Shown here in pieces: positions 1-9,203 of a stretch of 64,000 nucleotides of DNA. Both the position numbers and the translations under genes were made by a program. How positions within the stretch are numbered: position 1 is the stretch's first letter; the number at the start of each line of letters is the position of its first letter. The stretch is taken from contig NZ_CP121687.1 in assembly GCF_038396635.1 (NCBI RefSeq), positions 1,798,001-1,862,000 on the forward strand. The letters run 5' to 3'. The notes under the pieces are model-generated. The model searched no databases. It saw nothing but the letters and a program-made list of their open reading frames with translations, and had not been told where the DNA came from. Origin of the DNA: Defluviitalea saccharophila (GTDB taxonomy: Bacteria; Bacillota; Clostridia; Lachnospirales; Defluviitaleaceae).

Positions 1-334
1 AAAGGGGTACTCCCGGTTCATTAATGTCTGTATAGGTTTTTAAAGTGATGTCTACTACCTTTGTATTGGTTCTGGTATTACCTTCTGTATGCACAAAGTC
101 ATGGGGCGTGCCTAACTTAGTTAATTGTTTTTCAATGAAGTCTCCTACTGGTCCAGCAACTGCACCGGTAGCTATTGTATCCCCGCCTAAACTATTAACA
201 AGGTTGGATACATTAATCCCTTTCCCTCCTGCATCTTCTCTTACACTGATCACTCGATTCACTTCAGAAATACGAAAGTTATCTATCTGAATTGTTTTAT
301 CTAATGCAGGATTCAGAGTAACAGTTACAATCAT
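1..334 (-). CDS. fruK: 1-phosphofructokinase family sugar kinase, C-terminus cut by window edge
   Basis: PfkB/ribokinase-family kinase; FruK phosphorylates fructose 1-phosphate to fructose 1,6-bisphosphate in the cytosol. About 111 N-terminal residues are visible. They open with MIVTVTLNPALDK, typical of the FruK/LacC subgroup, followed by a glycine motif (DAGGKGINVSN) near residues 34–44 that binds sugar in this family. An AAGGAGTG ribosome site lies just before the ATG at 334. It is the last visible gene of the PTS operon, 12 bp after the EIICA gene. In many mannitol operons this slot holds mtlD, so a fructose-1-phosphate kinase here is notable. A LacC-type tagatose-6-phosphate kinase is the alternative. 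Confidence 0.8.
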   Translation of the reverse strand, partial: MIVTVTLNPALDKTIQIDNFRISEVNRVISVREDAGGKGINVSNLVNSLGGDTIATGAVAGPVGDFIEKQLTKLGTPHDFVHTEGNTRTNTKVVDITLKTYTDINEPGVPL

Positions 335-346
335 TTGTTTCACTCC

Positions 347-1906
347 TTATTGTTGTGTAAACACGTTATAAACGAAATCTACATCGGTTGTTTGTTTGAT
401 TTCTTCTGCTACCTTTTCATCTTCCATAATCGTTGCAAGGTTGGATAAAATGGTTAAATGTTCGTTTCCAGCTCCTGCAATTCCAACAACTAAATATGCC
501 TTTTCATCACCGAAATCTATTCCCTCTGGGAACTGTAAAATGGAGATACCTGTTTGTTTTACTTCTTTCTTTGCAGCTCCAACCCCGTGAGGTATAGCTA
601 CACCATTACCGATATAAGTAGATAAATCTTCTTCTCTTTGAATCATTGCATCAATATAATTTTCTGATACATATCCGGTATCCACTAAAAGTCTTCCTGC
701 CATTCTGATAGCATCTGCTTTACTCATAGAGGATAAGCCTAATTTTATATTATCCTTTTTAAGAACAGGCAATTTCACTGGTTCAGCTTCTACTTCTTTT
801 TTTAATTTCATGCTTTGTACTTTTTCTTTTGCATTTTCTAAATCTTGATCTTCCCCATTAGCTGCTCTCTTAACAAAGAAGGAAGCGATTAAGAAACTTA
901 CTGCTGCAGAAACTACAACACCTGCGATTACTCCTAAGAATCCTCCCTTTGGAGTCATTGCTAATACTGCAAGAATACTTCCTGGAGATGGTGCTGCTAC
1001 AAGTCCTGCTCCAAAGATGCTTAATGTGAATACACCGCTCATTCCTCCGCCGATTACTGCAAGTAATAATACTGGATTCATAAGCACATATGGGAAGTAA
1101 ATTTCATGAATTCCACCAAAGAAATGAATAATAATTGCTCCTGGAGCGGATTCTTTTACTGTTCCTTTTGCAAATAACCAGTATGCGAGTAAGATTCCAA
1201 GTCCTGGTCCTGGGTTTGCTTCTAATAAGAAGAAGATAGATTTTCCAACTTGTTCAGCTTGTTGAATTCCGATTGGTCCTAATACACCATGGTTAATCGC
1301 ATTGTTTAAGAATAAGATTTTTGCTGGTTCAATGAAAATAGATACGAGTGGCAATATTCCAGCATTTACAATTGCTTGTACCCCTGCGCCCAATGCATTG
1401 TTTAATCCTGCTGCAACAGGTCCTATAGCAAGGTATCCTAAAATGGCGATCATACCACCGATAATTCCGGCTGAGAAGTTATTAACAAGCATTTCAAATC
1501 CTGCTGGTATTTTTCCTTCTACTGCTTGGTCGAATTTCTTAATTACATATCCGCCAAGAGGTCCCATAATCATAGCTCCTAAGAACATTGGAACGTCTGA
1601 GCCCATAATAACACCTATGGTAGCAATCGCACCGAGTACGCCACCTCTTACATCTGCAACCATCTTACCGCCGGTATAACCAATCAATAATGGCAGCAAA
1701 TAGGTAATCATAGGTCCAACCATTGAACTTAATTTTTCATTTGGCGTCCAGCCTGTTGGAATAAAGAATGCAGTGATAATTCCCCAGGCAATAAATGCAC
1801 CGATGTTTGGCATTACCATTCCGCTTAGGAAACGTCCGAATTTCTGCACTTTTAATTGAAAAGCGCTTTGTTCTTTTTGTATATTAACACCTGTAGATAC
1901 TCCCAT
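347..1906 (-). CDS. Mannitol-type PTS EIICA fusion lacking an EIIB domain
   Basis: 519 residues. Residues about 20–345 form the mannitol-family EIIC membrane channel ([25 protein letters not shown]). After a charged linker (about 345–385) comes an EIIA domain with its active-site His in GNGVAIPHG. There is no EIIB domain: no Cys-containing IIB loop occurs between IIC and IIA. The IIC half is nearly the same protein as that of the EIICB gene upstream, which does carry IIB. Known family biochemistry: IIA passes phosphate to IIB and then to the sugar bound in IIC. I infer that this protein supplies IIA to the IIB of its partner, possibly in a mixed dimer. It sits where mtlF (free IIA) is normally found, 12 bp after mtlR. 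Confidence 0.9.
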   Translation of the reverse strand: MGVSTGVNIQKEQSAFQLKVQKFGRFLSGMVMPNIGAFIAWGIITAFFIPTGWTPNEKLSSMVGPMITYLLPLLIGYTGGKMVADVRGGVLGAIATIGVIMGSDVPMFLGAMIMGPLGGYVIKKFDQAVEGKIPAGFEMLVNNFSAGIIGGMIAILGYLAIGPVAAGLNNALGAGVQAIVNAGILPLVSIFIEPAKILFLNNAINHGVLGPIGIQQAEQVGKSIFFLLEANPGPGLGILLAYWLFAKGTVKESAPGAIIIHFFGGIHEIYFPYVLMNPVLLLAVIGGGMSGVFTLSIFGAGLVAAPSPGSILAVLAMTPKGGFLGVIAGVVVSAAVSFLIASFFVKRAANGEDQDLENAKEKVQSMKLKKEVEAEPVKLPVLKKDNIKLGLSSMSKADAIRMAGRLLVDTGYVSENYIDAMIQREEDLSTYIGNGVAIPHGVGAAKKEVKQTGISILQFPEGIDFGDEKAYLVVGIAGAGNEHLTILSNLATIMEDEKVAEEIKQTTDVDFVYNVFTQQ

Positions 1907-1918
1907 GGAAAAACCCCC

Positions 1919-4042
1919 TTAATTTATGTTTAGACTTTTTTGCAAATAGAATCTCTCTAGTATCTCACTTAATTCATTGTAAATTTCTTTTTCTGCTCTT
2001 TCCCTAATTAAATATGTGAACCCCGAGTTTTCCATTAATTCTTTTGTAATTTCGCTTAAAATCTCTAAGCCTTCTTTTTCTATCTTTTTCGGTGCAAGCA
2101 TAACTGATATAATAGATACTGGTTTATTATTGCCATCTAAATCTTTAATATAAAAATTATTATTAGGCCGTATAATCCAAAAATATAACGAATCCACTGC
2201 ATCACTTCGACAGTGTAACAGCATAATCTTTTTTTGCTCTAATAAAGTTGAGCCTTGTTTTTCACGATGGATCAAATCATTTGATAATACTGCCCTAGCT
2301 TTTTCATCTTCTGTCACTTGATTTTTAACTAAGGCAATCGCATCATCTACATCTTCAACACTTGCATCCTGTATTAATCGAAAATGATCTAAGACTTGTA
2401 TAATTTTTCTATTGTATATATTGAGAATCTCAAGTTTTTCTTTCAGTGTCATATTTTTTTGTTTTAAGTGCCCTATAGTTTTGTGGTCTTCTTCAAGATT
2501 TACAAAAAACTTTTCTAATTCTTCTTTATTTTGCTTATTAAAAAGTGGGTTTACCACAACAACGGGTAAACTGCAATTAGGGATAGGTACTGTGGATACA
2601 ATAAGGTCAACATCTTGTTCCTTTAAAGTATCACTATCAATATTCAGTGTAGAAATACAATCTACAATATGAACATATGGAAATTCCTTTTCAATTCTGC
2701 TGGACAGCATCCTTGATGCCCCAATTCCGCTGGAACAAGCAACTACTATACGATAGTGCTTTGTACTGCGTTCCTTTTTCCTATGCTCCATTGCAGCTCC
2801 TAAGTGCATCGCTATATATGCGATTTCTTCCTCAGGTACTTTTATTTCTTCATGCTTCTCCATTACTTTTGCACATTCCCCTGCAACTTTAAAAAGCTGT
2901 GGGTAGGATTGCTTTATTTCTTGCAATAATGGATTTCTAATATCCAAATTCATTTTAATCCTGTTAATCGCCGGTCCCAAATGTCTCACAAGACCTATTA
3001 GAAGCTTCTCGTTCTGCTCTAAATAATAGCCCAGACCAATTTCGGCAATGCGGATCATTTCTTTTCCTATTTTAATGAGTTTAAAATCCTCTATCATGGA
3101 ATTATCACTGCAAAAGAGTGTGTCTTTGCCTCCGCAGCCTTTTATATACATCGTTATATAAACTATCTCAGATACTGAAAATTCTATATTCAATTTGTTT
3201 CCTAAAGAATGTACAAGCTCTGAAACAATTTTATATTCCTTTGTATCTTTAATCTGTTGCAGCATTTTACGTTCAATCGTAATCTTGCCATTGTTCTTGA
3301 TTCTTTTGATTCCGATGGACATATTGACAAGTAATGAACAATATGCATCGTCTGCCAATTGGTAGCCTAATTGCTTTTGTATCTCTGTGATGAATTCATC
3401 TAATAATTTAATGGTGTTAAAATCAATAAATCCCAAAATTTTGTCTTGTATTTTGGGCTCTGTATGATTTGCAACCTTAATATTCTTATTAATGTTATTT
3501 CTAATGAGATTTAGCAGATACGTTTCATCCACATATTCATAAATTAAATCCTTGCATGCACGGCGAATATTCTTTTCTTCGCCTTCAATATAAATTCCCA
3601 ATCCTCTTTTTTTGACAATCTGAAGATTATATTTCTGTAACCACTCTTCAACTTTTTCTAAATCACTTCTTACAGTACCCTCTGTAATATCAAACAGATG
3701 GGCAAAATAATACATCTTGATAATTTTCCCGTTAAACAATAATTCACTTAATATAAGCGGATGCCGCTCCTCTGCCAGAAATACCTTCTCAACTTTTTGA
3801 CCTTCAAGGATCTGTAAGATGTTTTTCTTCTGACTTTCATCGGCTTTCAAGCGAATACCAGTCCCCTTTTTCTTATCTAATCGATAGCCATTTGAGCTAA
3901 ACCATTTTTCTACGTCGTCAAGTTCGCGCAATACGGTCCTGGAACTTACCTCCAACTCCTTGGCGATGGACTCAATGGTAATATAATTAGATTTTTCACA
4001 TAATATATGAATAATTTTTTTGATTCGGGGACTGATATTCAT
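1919..4042 (-). CDS. mtlR: MtlR-type PTS-regulated transcriptional activator
   Basis: 707 residues in the BglG/MtlR layout: N-terminal winged HTH (about 6–60), a second HTH (about 85–170), two PRD domains (about 185–400), an EIIB-like domain with the cysteine loop VACSSGIGASR (about 418–500), and a C-terminal EIIA-like domain with MLLHCRSDAVDS (about 545–695). PTS components phosphorylate the PRD, IIB and IIA domains in this family, and the protein activates its own mannitol operon. It lies between the EIICB and EIICA genes, with 12–19 bp gaps, so it is co-transcribed. The start follows TAGGAGG. The activator role is inferred from the DNA-binding HTH architecture and context, as opposed to an RNA-binding antiterminator, for which the N-terminal CAT domain is missing. 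Confidence 0.88.
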   Translation of the reverse strand: MNISPRIKKIIHILCEKSNYITIESIAKELEVSSRTVLRELDDVEKWFSSNGYRLDKKKGTGIRLKADESQKKNILQILEGQKVEKVFLAEERHPLILSELLFNGKIIKMYYFAHLFDITEGTVRSDLEKVEEWLQKYNLQIVKKRGLGIYIEGEEKNIRRACKDLIYEYVDETYLLNLIRNNINKNIKVANHTEPKIQDKILGFIDFNTIKLLDEFITEIQKQLGYQLADDAYCSLLVNMSIGIKRIKNNGKITIERKMLQQIKDTKEYKIVSELVHSLGNKLNIEFSVSEIVYITMYIKGCGGKDTLFCSDNSMIEDFKLIKIGKEMIRIAEIGLGYYLEQNEKLLIGLVRHLGPAINRIKMNLDIRNPLLQEIKQSYPQLFKVAGECAKVMEKHEEIKVPEEEIAYIAMHLGAAMEHRKKERSTKHYRIVVACSSGIGASRMLSSRIEKEFPYVHIVDCISTLNIDSDTLKEQDVDLIVSTVPIPNCSLPVVVVNPLFNKQNKEELEKFFVNLEEDHKTIGHLKQKNMTLKEKLEILNIYNRKIIQVLDHFRLIQDASVEDVDDAIALVKNQVTEDEKARAVLSNDLIHREKQGSTLLEQKKIMLLHCRSDAVDSLYFWIIRPNNNFYIKDLDGNNKPVSIISVMLAPKKIEKEGLEILSEITKELMENSGFTYLIRERAEKEIYNELSEILERFYLQKSLNIN

Positions 4043-4061
4043 TTGAATGCCTCCTAAGTTT

Positions 4062-5450
4062 TTAGCCCTTCAAACGATCTACCAAAATATCATATTGAGG
4101 ATCATTTACAAAGTTTTGAATTGAAATGTGTTCTGCATTAGGTGCCATGCTTTTAGCTCTTGATGTTAAGCTTTCATGAGTAATAACGATTTCAGCATTT
4201 GCTGGAATTTGCTCAATAGATTTATTAACAACACTTACATCAAGGCCTGCATTTTTAAGTTTGTTTCTTAATTTAGTTGCACCCATTGCACTTGATCCCA
4301 TTCCTGCATCACATGCAACGATGATTTGTTTAACGCTTACTTTTCTTAAAGGTTGTTTTCCTTTTAAGTTTTGTACTGCTGCTTTTGCACCTTCTAAATC
4401 TTGATCTTCTGAGCCAGCTGCTCTCTTAACAAAGAAGGAAGCAATCAAGAAACTTACTGCTGCAGATACTACAACCCCTGCGATTACTCCGAAGAATCCT
4501 CCCTTTGGAGTCATAGCAAGTACTGCAAGAATACTTCCTGGGGATGGTGCTGCTACAAGTCCTGCTCCAAACAGGCTTAATGTGAACACACCACTCATTC
4601 CTCCGCCGATTACTGCAAGTAATAATACTGGATTCATAAGCACATATGGGAAGTAAATTTCATGAATTCCACCTAAGAAATGAATAATAATTGCTCCTGG
4701 AGCAGACTCTTTTATTGATCCTTTTGCAAATAACCAGTATGCAAGTAAAATTCCAAGTCCTGGTCCTGGGTTTGCTTCTAATAAGAAGAAGATAGATTTT
4801 CCAACTTGTTCAGCTTGTTGAATTCCGATTGGTCCTAATACACCATGGTTAATCGCATTGTTTAAGAATAAGATTTTTGCTGGTTCGATAAAAATAGATA
4901 CGAGTGGCAATAATCCTGCATTAACGATCGCATGAACTCCTGCACCCAATGCATTATTTAAAGCTGCCGCTAAAGGTCCTATGCCAAGATATGCTAAAAT
5001 AGATATAATAGCTCCGATAATTCCGGCTGAGAAGTTATTAACAAGCATTTCAAATCCTGCTGGTATTTTTCCTTCTACTGCTTGGTCGAATTTCTTAATT
5101 ACATATCCGCCAAGAGGTCCCATAATCATAGCTCCTAAGAACATTGGAACGTCTGCGCCCATAATAACACCTATGGTAGCGATAGCACCGAGTACGCCAC
5201 CTCTTACATCTGCAACCATCTTACCGCCGGTATAACCAATCAATAATGGCAACAAATAGGTAATCATAGGTCCAACCATTGCACCTAATTTTTCATTAGG
5301 TACCCAACCTGTCGGAATAAAGAATGCAGTAATAAGTCCCCAAGCAATAAACGCACCGATGTTTGGCATTACCATTCCGCTCAAAAACCGTCCAAACTTT
5401 TGAATGTTTTGTTGTGTAGCGCTTTTTTGCATAGCTAATTCAGTTGACAT
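4062..5450 (-). CDS. mtlA: Mannitol-type PTS EIICB component
   Basis: 462 residues, the two-domain form also found in Bacillus: IIC membrane domain (about 18–345) followed by a IIB domain (about 378–462) with the phosphorylated Cys in IIVACDAGMGSSAMGA. It imports and phosphorylates a hexitol, most likely mannitol, at the membrane. It is the first gene of the operon, behind a good sigma-A promoter, with AGGGGAGGG before the ATG. The IIC half is extremely similar at DNA level to the EIICA gene at 347–1906, with long near-identical blocks that suggest recent duplication or gene conversion. The IIA that this protein needs is not fused here. Confidence 0.92.
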   Translation of the reverse strand: MSTELAMQKSATQQNIQKFGRFLSGMVMPNIGAFIAWGLITAFFIPTGWVPNEKLGAMVGPMITYLLPLLIGYTGGKMVADVRGGVLGAIATIGVIMGADVPMFLGAMIMGPLGGYVIKKFDQAVEGKIPAGFEMLVNNFSAGIIGAIISILAYLGIGPLAAALNNALGAGVHAIVNAGLLPLVSIFIEPAKILFLNNAINHGVLGPIGIQQAEQVGKSIFFLLEANPGPGLGILLAYWLFAKGSIKESAPGAIIIHFLGGIHEIYFPYVLMNPVLLLAVIGGGMSGVFTLSLFGAGLVAAPSPGSILAVLAMTPKGGFFGVIAGVVVSAAVSFLIASFFVKRAAGSEDQDLEGAKAAVQNLKGKQPLRKVSVKQIIVACDAGMGSSAMGATKLRNKLKNAGLDVSVVNKSIEQIPANAEIVITHESLTSRAKSMAPNAEHISIQNFVNDPQYDILVDRLKG

Positions 5451-5528
5451 AAAAAACCCTCCCCTTAATTTTTTTTACATTTCTTTACTATCGACATGTC
5501 TTTAGTAAATCACTTAAGTGTTAATTTA

Positions 5529-5558
5529 ATTATAGTCGTTTTGCACTAAAAATGACAA
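5529..5558 (-). promoter_or_regulatory. Predicted sigma-A promoter of the mtlA operon
   Basis: On the minus strand, TTGTCA (5553–5558) and TATAAT (5529–5534) are separated by 18 bp, about 80 bp before the mtlA start. The -10 is a perfect match and the -35 matches five of six. Nothing comparable lies closer to the gene. Confidence 0.65.
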
Positions 5559-5577
5559 GTTAAAGATAAGTTTTTAT

Positions 5578-5595
5578 GTCACTATAGAAAGTGAC
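5578..5595. promoter_or_regulatory. Candidate regulator operator (GTCAC-N8-GTGAC dyad)
   Basis: An inverted repeat, GTCAC-N8-GTGAC, lies 20 bp upstream of the mtlA -35 box, where an activator would bind. As I recall, Bacillus MtlR sites have similar TTG.CACA/TGTG.CAA half-sites, so MtlR is the first candidate. The divergently encoded AraC protein is the second. Binding is inference. Confidence 0.4.
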
Positions 5596-5926
5596 ACAAT
5601 TATATAAATATATAAACAACTGCATTGTTGTCAGCTTACAAATTGCTATAAACCAGTATAATAATACTATTAAATATTATTTGGATTTTTCCTTTTTTAT
5701 TGTGCATTTTGCTATTTTTTTCTTCCTGATTTTAATGTCAGTTATTGCCTAATATAGTTTGTACCGATCATATGAATTGAATCATTCTATCCGTCAAAAT
5801 TTTTTATATGACTTATGCACCAATCTTTTTGCACGAGGAGGAGTTGGGAAAAATATATAGAATTAAGTTATATAAATCTTTAAAAAAGGATTACTGTCGG
5901 CATATGCCTGTTTATAGGGGGAATAT

Positions 5927-6793
5927 ATGAATCTGGATTTAAACTACTTTATTAAAACCTTACCACAAGATATGTATTCGAAAACAAAGGCGCATATCTG
6001 TAAACACATGGCTATTTTTGAACCAGAAGAGTATGTTTTGGGAAAGGTATTACGTGCTGATGATTATCATTTCTTACTCTTCTTTTCAGATGCTCCTATA
6101 ACTAAAATCAATAACTGTGCTTATAAACCTCAAAAAGGAAGTTTGCTGGTTATCCAGCCTTGGGATGAGGTTTACGGCGTCCCCGATGACAATAAAAAAA
6201 CCTATGGTAAATATATAAACATCACCGTAGAAAAGAGCTTTTTTAGAAGGATCGCGAAAGAAGCAGCAGGCGGAGGAGAATATGAATTTAAGCATATTCA
6301 GAATGTGTACAGCAAACAGCTGCTGGAGTTGATCGGTAATTTCCAACGGGAAATGATGGATCATGGAGAATCTTTTCCACTAATGCTTGAAAGCATATGC
6401 ATACAAATTGTTTTTCAGCTGCTTCGGGATCTAAGCTCAGAGCCTGGAACAAATCAAAATAAGATTAGCAAGGATAACAAATACATCAAACAGGCTATCC
6501 AGTTTATGCAGGAATACTACAGTGCCAATATAAGCATCAACGATATTTGTAACCTCATTTACCTAAGTCCTTGCCATTTTAAAAGAGTATTCAAGGATTG
6601 TACAGGACAAACACCTTATCAATATCTGATGAAGATACGTTTAGAAAAAGCAAAAGAAATATTAAAAGAAAAAGAAAGTTCTATGGAAGAAGTTGCACGA
6701 CTCTGCGGTTTTGTTAACACAGGACATTTTGCAACGGTTTTCAAACGAAATATTGGGATGTCCCCAAGCGAATACAGAAAACAAGCTCTTTAA
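5927..6793 (+). CDS. AraC-family transcriptional regulator
   Basis: 288 residues. The C-terminal ~100 residues are a typical AraC double HTH: ISINDICNLIYLSP, then CHFKRVFKDCTGQTPYQYL, then VARLCGFVNTGHFATVFKR and GMSPSEYR. The N-terminal ~180 residues would be a cupin-like sensing domain; no ligand can be read from sequence. The gene is divergent from the mtl operon across 476 bp and is followed at once by a terminator, so it is monocistronic. GGGGGA precedes the ATG. It may regulate the mtl operon, itself, or the surface-protein genes downstream; none of these is shown. Confidence 0.85.
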   Translation: MNLDLNYFIKTLPQDMYSKTKAHICKHMAIFEPEEYVLGKVLRADDYHFLLFFSDAPITKINNCAYKPQKGSLLVIQPWDEVYGVPDDNKKTYGKYINITVEKSFFRRIAKEAAGGGEYEFKHIQNVYSKQLLELIGNFQREMMDHGESFPLMLESICIQIVFQLLRDLSSEPGTNQNKISKDNKYIKQAIQFMQEYYSANISINDICNLIYLSPCHFKRVFKDCTGQTPYQYLMKIRLEKAKEILKEKESSMEEVARLCGFVNTGHFATVFKRNIGMSPSEYRKQAL

Positions 6794-6827
6794 AAAGACT
6801 GTTCGGCATAGATCGAACAGTCTTTTT
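6794..6827 (+). terminator. Rho-independent terminator after the AraC gene
   Basis: GACTGTTCG and CGAACAGTC form a 9-bp stem with an 8-nt loop, followed by TTTTT, directly after the stop codon. Confidence 0.85.
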
Positions 6828-6938
6828 GTCTAGAAACAACTAAAGTCAGCACTTTTTGAAACTAAAATGAGATTTTTAAAAACTTTATTCTTTAAGCTTT
6901 ATGATAGTATATACAAAAAATCAGAAAAGGAGTTGGGA

Positions 6939-7958
6939 ATGATGATCAAAAGAATTCTTACAATAACACTGTGCTTTATAATGTTTGTTACCTCTATGGC
7001 ATATGTAAATGCCGCTAATGTAAAAAGCGTTGAGGCGCCACAAAACCTGACTGTAGAAGTAAAAAAGGATGGGGACGGATATCCGTATTTCCAGTTGAAG
7101 ATGCAGGTGCCTAGTTCCGTTAAGGCACTAGCTTCGGAGAATGAGTCTGCCTTATTTTATGAGCCGGAATACAAAGTAGGTAATGGCGACTGGGAAATGG
7201 CAGGTTATGTAGACTTCGCTGCGGGATCTACAATTGATATGTATCCATGGGATATGGGCATGAATGGAGATATTGATATAAAGGCAAATACTTACTATTT
7301 CCGTGTTAGATTTGGTTATTATGGAATCGCAGGCACAGATGAATATGGAAATAGCATAGCTGCAGACCCTGTTTACTCACCTTATTCCAATACTGCTTCC
7401 ACAGGCATAGCTGCCTATCAGAAGAAATATGAAGGTGCCAGTGCATGGGCTACCACAGAACTCGACAAGGCTGCAGAGTATGGCTTTATCACCGAAAAGA
7501 TCAGCGGTCAGATGAATGCCCCAATTACAAGAGAAGAACTCTGTGAAGTCATCATGAAGATGTATGAAAAAATCATCGGTGAAGCAACATATTCGGGTCT
7601 TAATGGTTTCAGCGACACAAGAAACCCTGAGGTATATAAGGCATATGAACTGGGTATAGTTAACGGCGTTGGCAATGGCAAGTTTGCACCTAAAGCTTTG
7701 ACCAATAGGGAACAGGTTGCTGCAATGATGTATCGTGCGGTTGGAGTAATTAATCCAAATGCTGATCTCAGTACTCAAGGTGCAGAAAAATTCTCCGATG
7801 AGAAACTGATTTCCGCCTGGGCACTGGACCCGGTTAAGTTTATGAACAAAAATGGCCTCCTTAAGGGCAGCAACGGATATGTAGACCCTAAAGGAACCAC
7901 TACCAGAGAACAGGCTGTATTAATCGTTCTTAGAACCTATGAAAAATATAAAAAATAA
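6939..7958 (+). CDS. Exported S-layer-anchored (SLH) protein with an Ig-like repeat
   Basis: 339 residues from the chosen ATG at 6939, which follows AAAGGAG by 6 bp and starts a proper signal peptide (MMIKRILTITLCF...YVNAAN). The frame stays open 72 bp upstream but has no ribosome site there. Residues about 30–150 form a beta-type domain ending in FRVRF ... VYSPYSNTA. This unit recurs twice in the next gene. Residues about 160–339 hold three SLH motifs (ITREELCEVIMKMYE, LTNREQVAAMMYRAVG, TTREQAVLIVLRTYE), which anchor proteins to secondary cell-wall polymer. It therefore acts at the cell surface. The ligand of the repeat is unknown. Confidence 0.85.
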   Translation: MMIKRILTITLCFIMFVTSMAYVNAANVKSVEAPQNLTVEVKKDGDGYPYFQLKMQVPSSVKALASENESALFYEPEYKVGNGDWEMAGYVDFAAGSTIDMYPWDMGMNGDIDIKANTYYFRVRFGYYGIAGTDEYGNSIAADPVYSPYSNTASTGIAAYQKKYEGASAWATTELDKAAEYGFITEKISGQMNAPITREELCEVIMKMYEKIIGEATYSGLNGFSDTRNPEVYKAYELGIVNGVGNGKFAPKALTNREQVAAMMYRAVGVINPNADLSTQGAEKFSDEKLISAWALDPVKFMNKNGLLKGSNGYVDPKGTTTREQAVLIVLRTYEKYKK

Positions 7959-7970
7959 ATACTCTTAAGC

Positions 7971-8006
7971 TATAAAAGCCTGGGGCTTAGGCCGCAGGCT
8001 TTTATA
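7971..8006 (+). terminator. Rho-independent hairpin between the two surface-protein genes
   Basis: ATAAAAGCCTG pairs with CAGGCTTTTAT around a 12-nt loop and sits right before the ribosome site of the next gene. The A/T-rich flanks make it usable from either strand. Partial read-through into the next gene is possible. Confidence 0.65.
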
Positions 8007-8031
8007 ATAAAAAGAAAAGGAGGTTTTAGAT

Positions 8032-9084
8032 ATGTATAAAAAGATAGCTGCTATTTTTCTTGCTTGTATAGTACTGATCACATGCATTACAGCGGCACCA
8101 GTTCATGCTGCAAGGGTATCCATGTCTGCTCCCATGGGAGCTACCGTCAGTGTAGAAGGAACGCAATTTATTGTAAAATGGAAAAACCCAGCAGATGTTG
8201 TCCAACTTGCCCAATCCGCTTATAAAAATTATGATGGCTTCGTGTCTTTTATCGTTGACTGGAGGGTGAACAATGGACCATGGCACTATGACTATGAAGT
8301 ACCTGGAGAGCAGGACTTTCTTGTTTACTACTCTTCAATGCCCTATAATTTTTTTGGGAATCTATGTGATGCTTCAGGTAGTATCAGTGTTCCCCAAACC
8401 ACGATAGATAAAGTGCTGGTGGGCGTTCCTTATAAATCCCCTATTACAGAGTGGTTAAAGAAAAACAATGTGGAGTTTAGAGTGAGGTATTTATATAATT
8501 ATACTGACCGGAATTCATGGGAACCGGTGAATGTATATTCTGCTTTCTCTAATACAGTGATGCTGGGGACTTTAACCCCAACAAATACAATAGAACCCAG
8601 TCCCACCTTCGATGAATTTGGCATACCTCATGCCCCATCCAATATCTCAGCTCCCCAAAATCTTGTGTCGGAATATATGACCTTAAACCTTCGTATAAAG
8701 GTACCAGAAGATGTGAAAACCCTTCAGAATATGAATTTGTACCCTGTGTTTACTGCCGTAGACTGGAAGATGAATAATGGTGAGTGGCATATAGGAACGA
8801 ATGCTCTCACTGGTTCAATCAGCATTGAGAATATATTGCTTTCGGATCACTTGTATCTTGATCAGAATGGCTATGCAACCATATATTTATCACGGGATTC
8901 ACTAAAAATCCCCTTTGGGAAATCCCTTGCCACATGGCTTAAGGATAACACATACACCTTTAGGGTAAGATTCGTCCTTGCATATTTTGACGAGAATGGC
9001 GTTAAGTATGTCTATTCACCCTATTCCAATACAGTAACCTTAGGCCGAGGAACAGTGCCACCAAAGCCAGCTCCCAAGAAATGA
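8032..9084 (+). CDS. Exported protein with two copies of the same Ig-like repeat
   Basis: 350 residues with a clear signal peptide (MYKKIAAIFLACIVLITC, cleavage near PVHAA). Two internal repeats follow, about 35–185 and 205–340. Each has a VDW+.NNG.WH motif, then a TWLK/EWLK segment, then FRVR and VYS.(Y/F)SNTV.LG. The same unit makes up the N-terminal half of the SLH protein just upstream, so the two genes are a functional pair. There are no SLH motifs or LPXTG here, so it is either secreted or held by its partner. AAAGGAGG precedes the ATG. A polypeptide with carbohydrate- or protein-binding fibronectin-like modules is a guess. The family is not recognised. Confidence 0.8.
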   Translation: MYKKIAAIFLACIVLITCITAAPVHAARVSMSAPMGATVSVEGTQFIVKWKNPADVVQLAQSAYKNYDGFVSFIVDWRVNNGPWHYDYEVPGEQDFLVYYSSMPYNFFGNLCDASGSISVPQTTIDKVLVGVPYKSPITEWLKKNNVEFRVRYLYNYTDRNSWEPVNVYSAFSNTVMLGTLTPTNTIEPSPTFDEFGIPHAPSNISAPQNLVSEYMTLNLRIKVPEDVKTLQNMNLYPVFTAVDWKMNNGEWHIGTNALTGSISIENILLSDHLYLDQNGYATIYLSRDSLKIPFGKSLATWLKDNTYTFRVRFVLAYFDENGVKYVYSPYSNTVTLGRGTVPPKPAPKK

Positions 9085-9137
9085 TGATAGAATGCATGTA
9101 AACATAGAAAAACATTTTTTATATATTCAATAACATT

Positions 9138-9189
9138 AAAACGACCGTTCTGATATTAATTTTAAACTAATATCAACGGTCGTTTTTTC
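9138..9189. terminator. Bidirectional terminator between convergent genes
   Basis: AAAACGACCGTT...AACGGTCGTTTT forms a long stem with an inner GATATTA/TAATATC stem, and is T-rich on the plus-strand side and A-rich on the other. It separates the plus-strand surface gene from the minus-strand VOC gene. Confidence 0.8.
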
Positions 9190-9203
9190 ATAGAAATTAG
9201 AGT

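Larger units (their letters stand above)
5451..5926. other. Divergent intergenic region between mtlA and the AraC gene
   Basis: An AT-rich 476-bp divergent control region. It contains the mtlA promoter and the GTCAC/GTGAC dyad listed separately. The AraC-proximal half (about 5600–5900) shows no feature I can support beyond AT-rich runs and the GGGGGA ribosome site of the AraC gene. No ORF with a ribosome site was seen. Confidence 0.6.

Noticed and set aside
5600..5900. Second sigma-A promoter for the AraC gene
   Set aside because: Several AT-rich hexamers are present, but none form a -35/-10 pair with good spacing.
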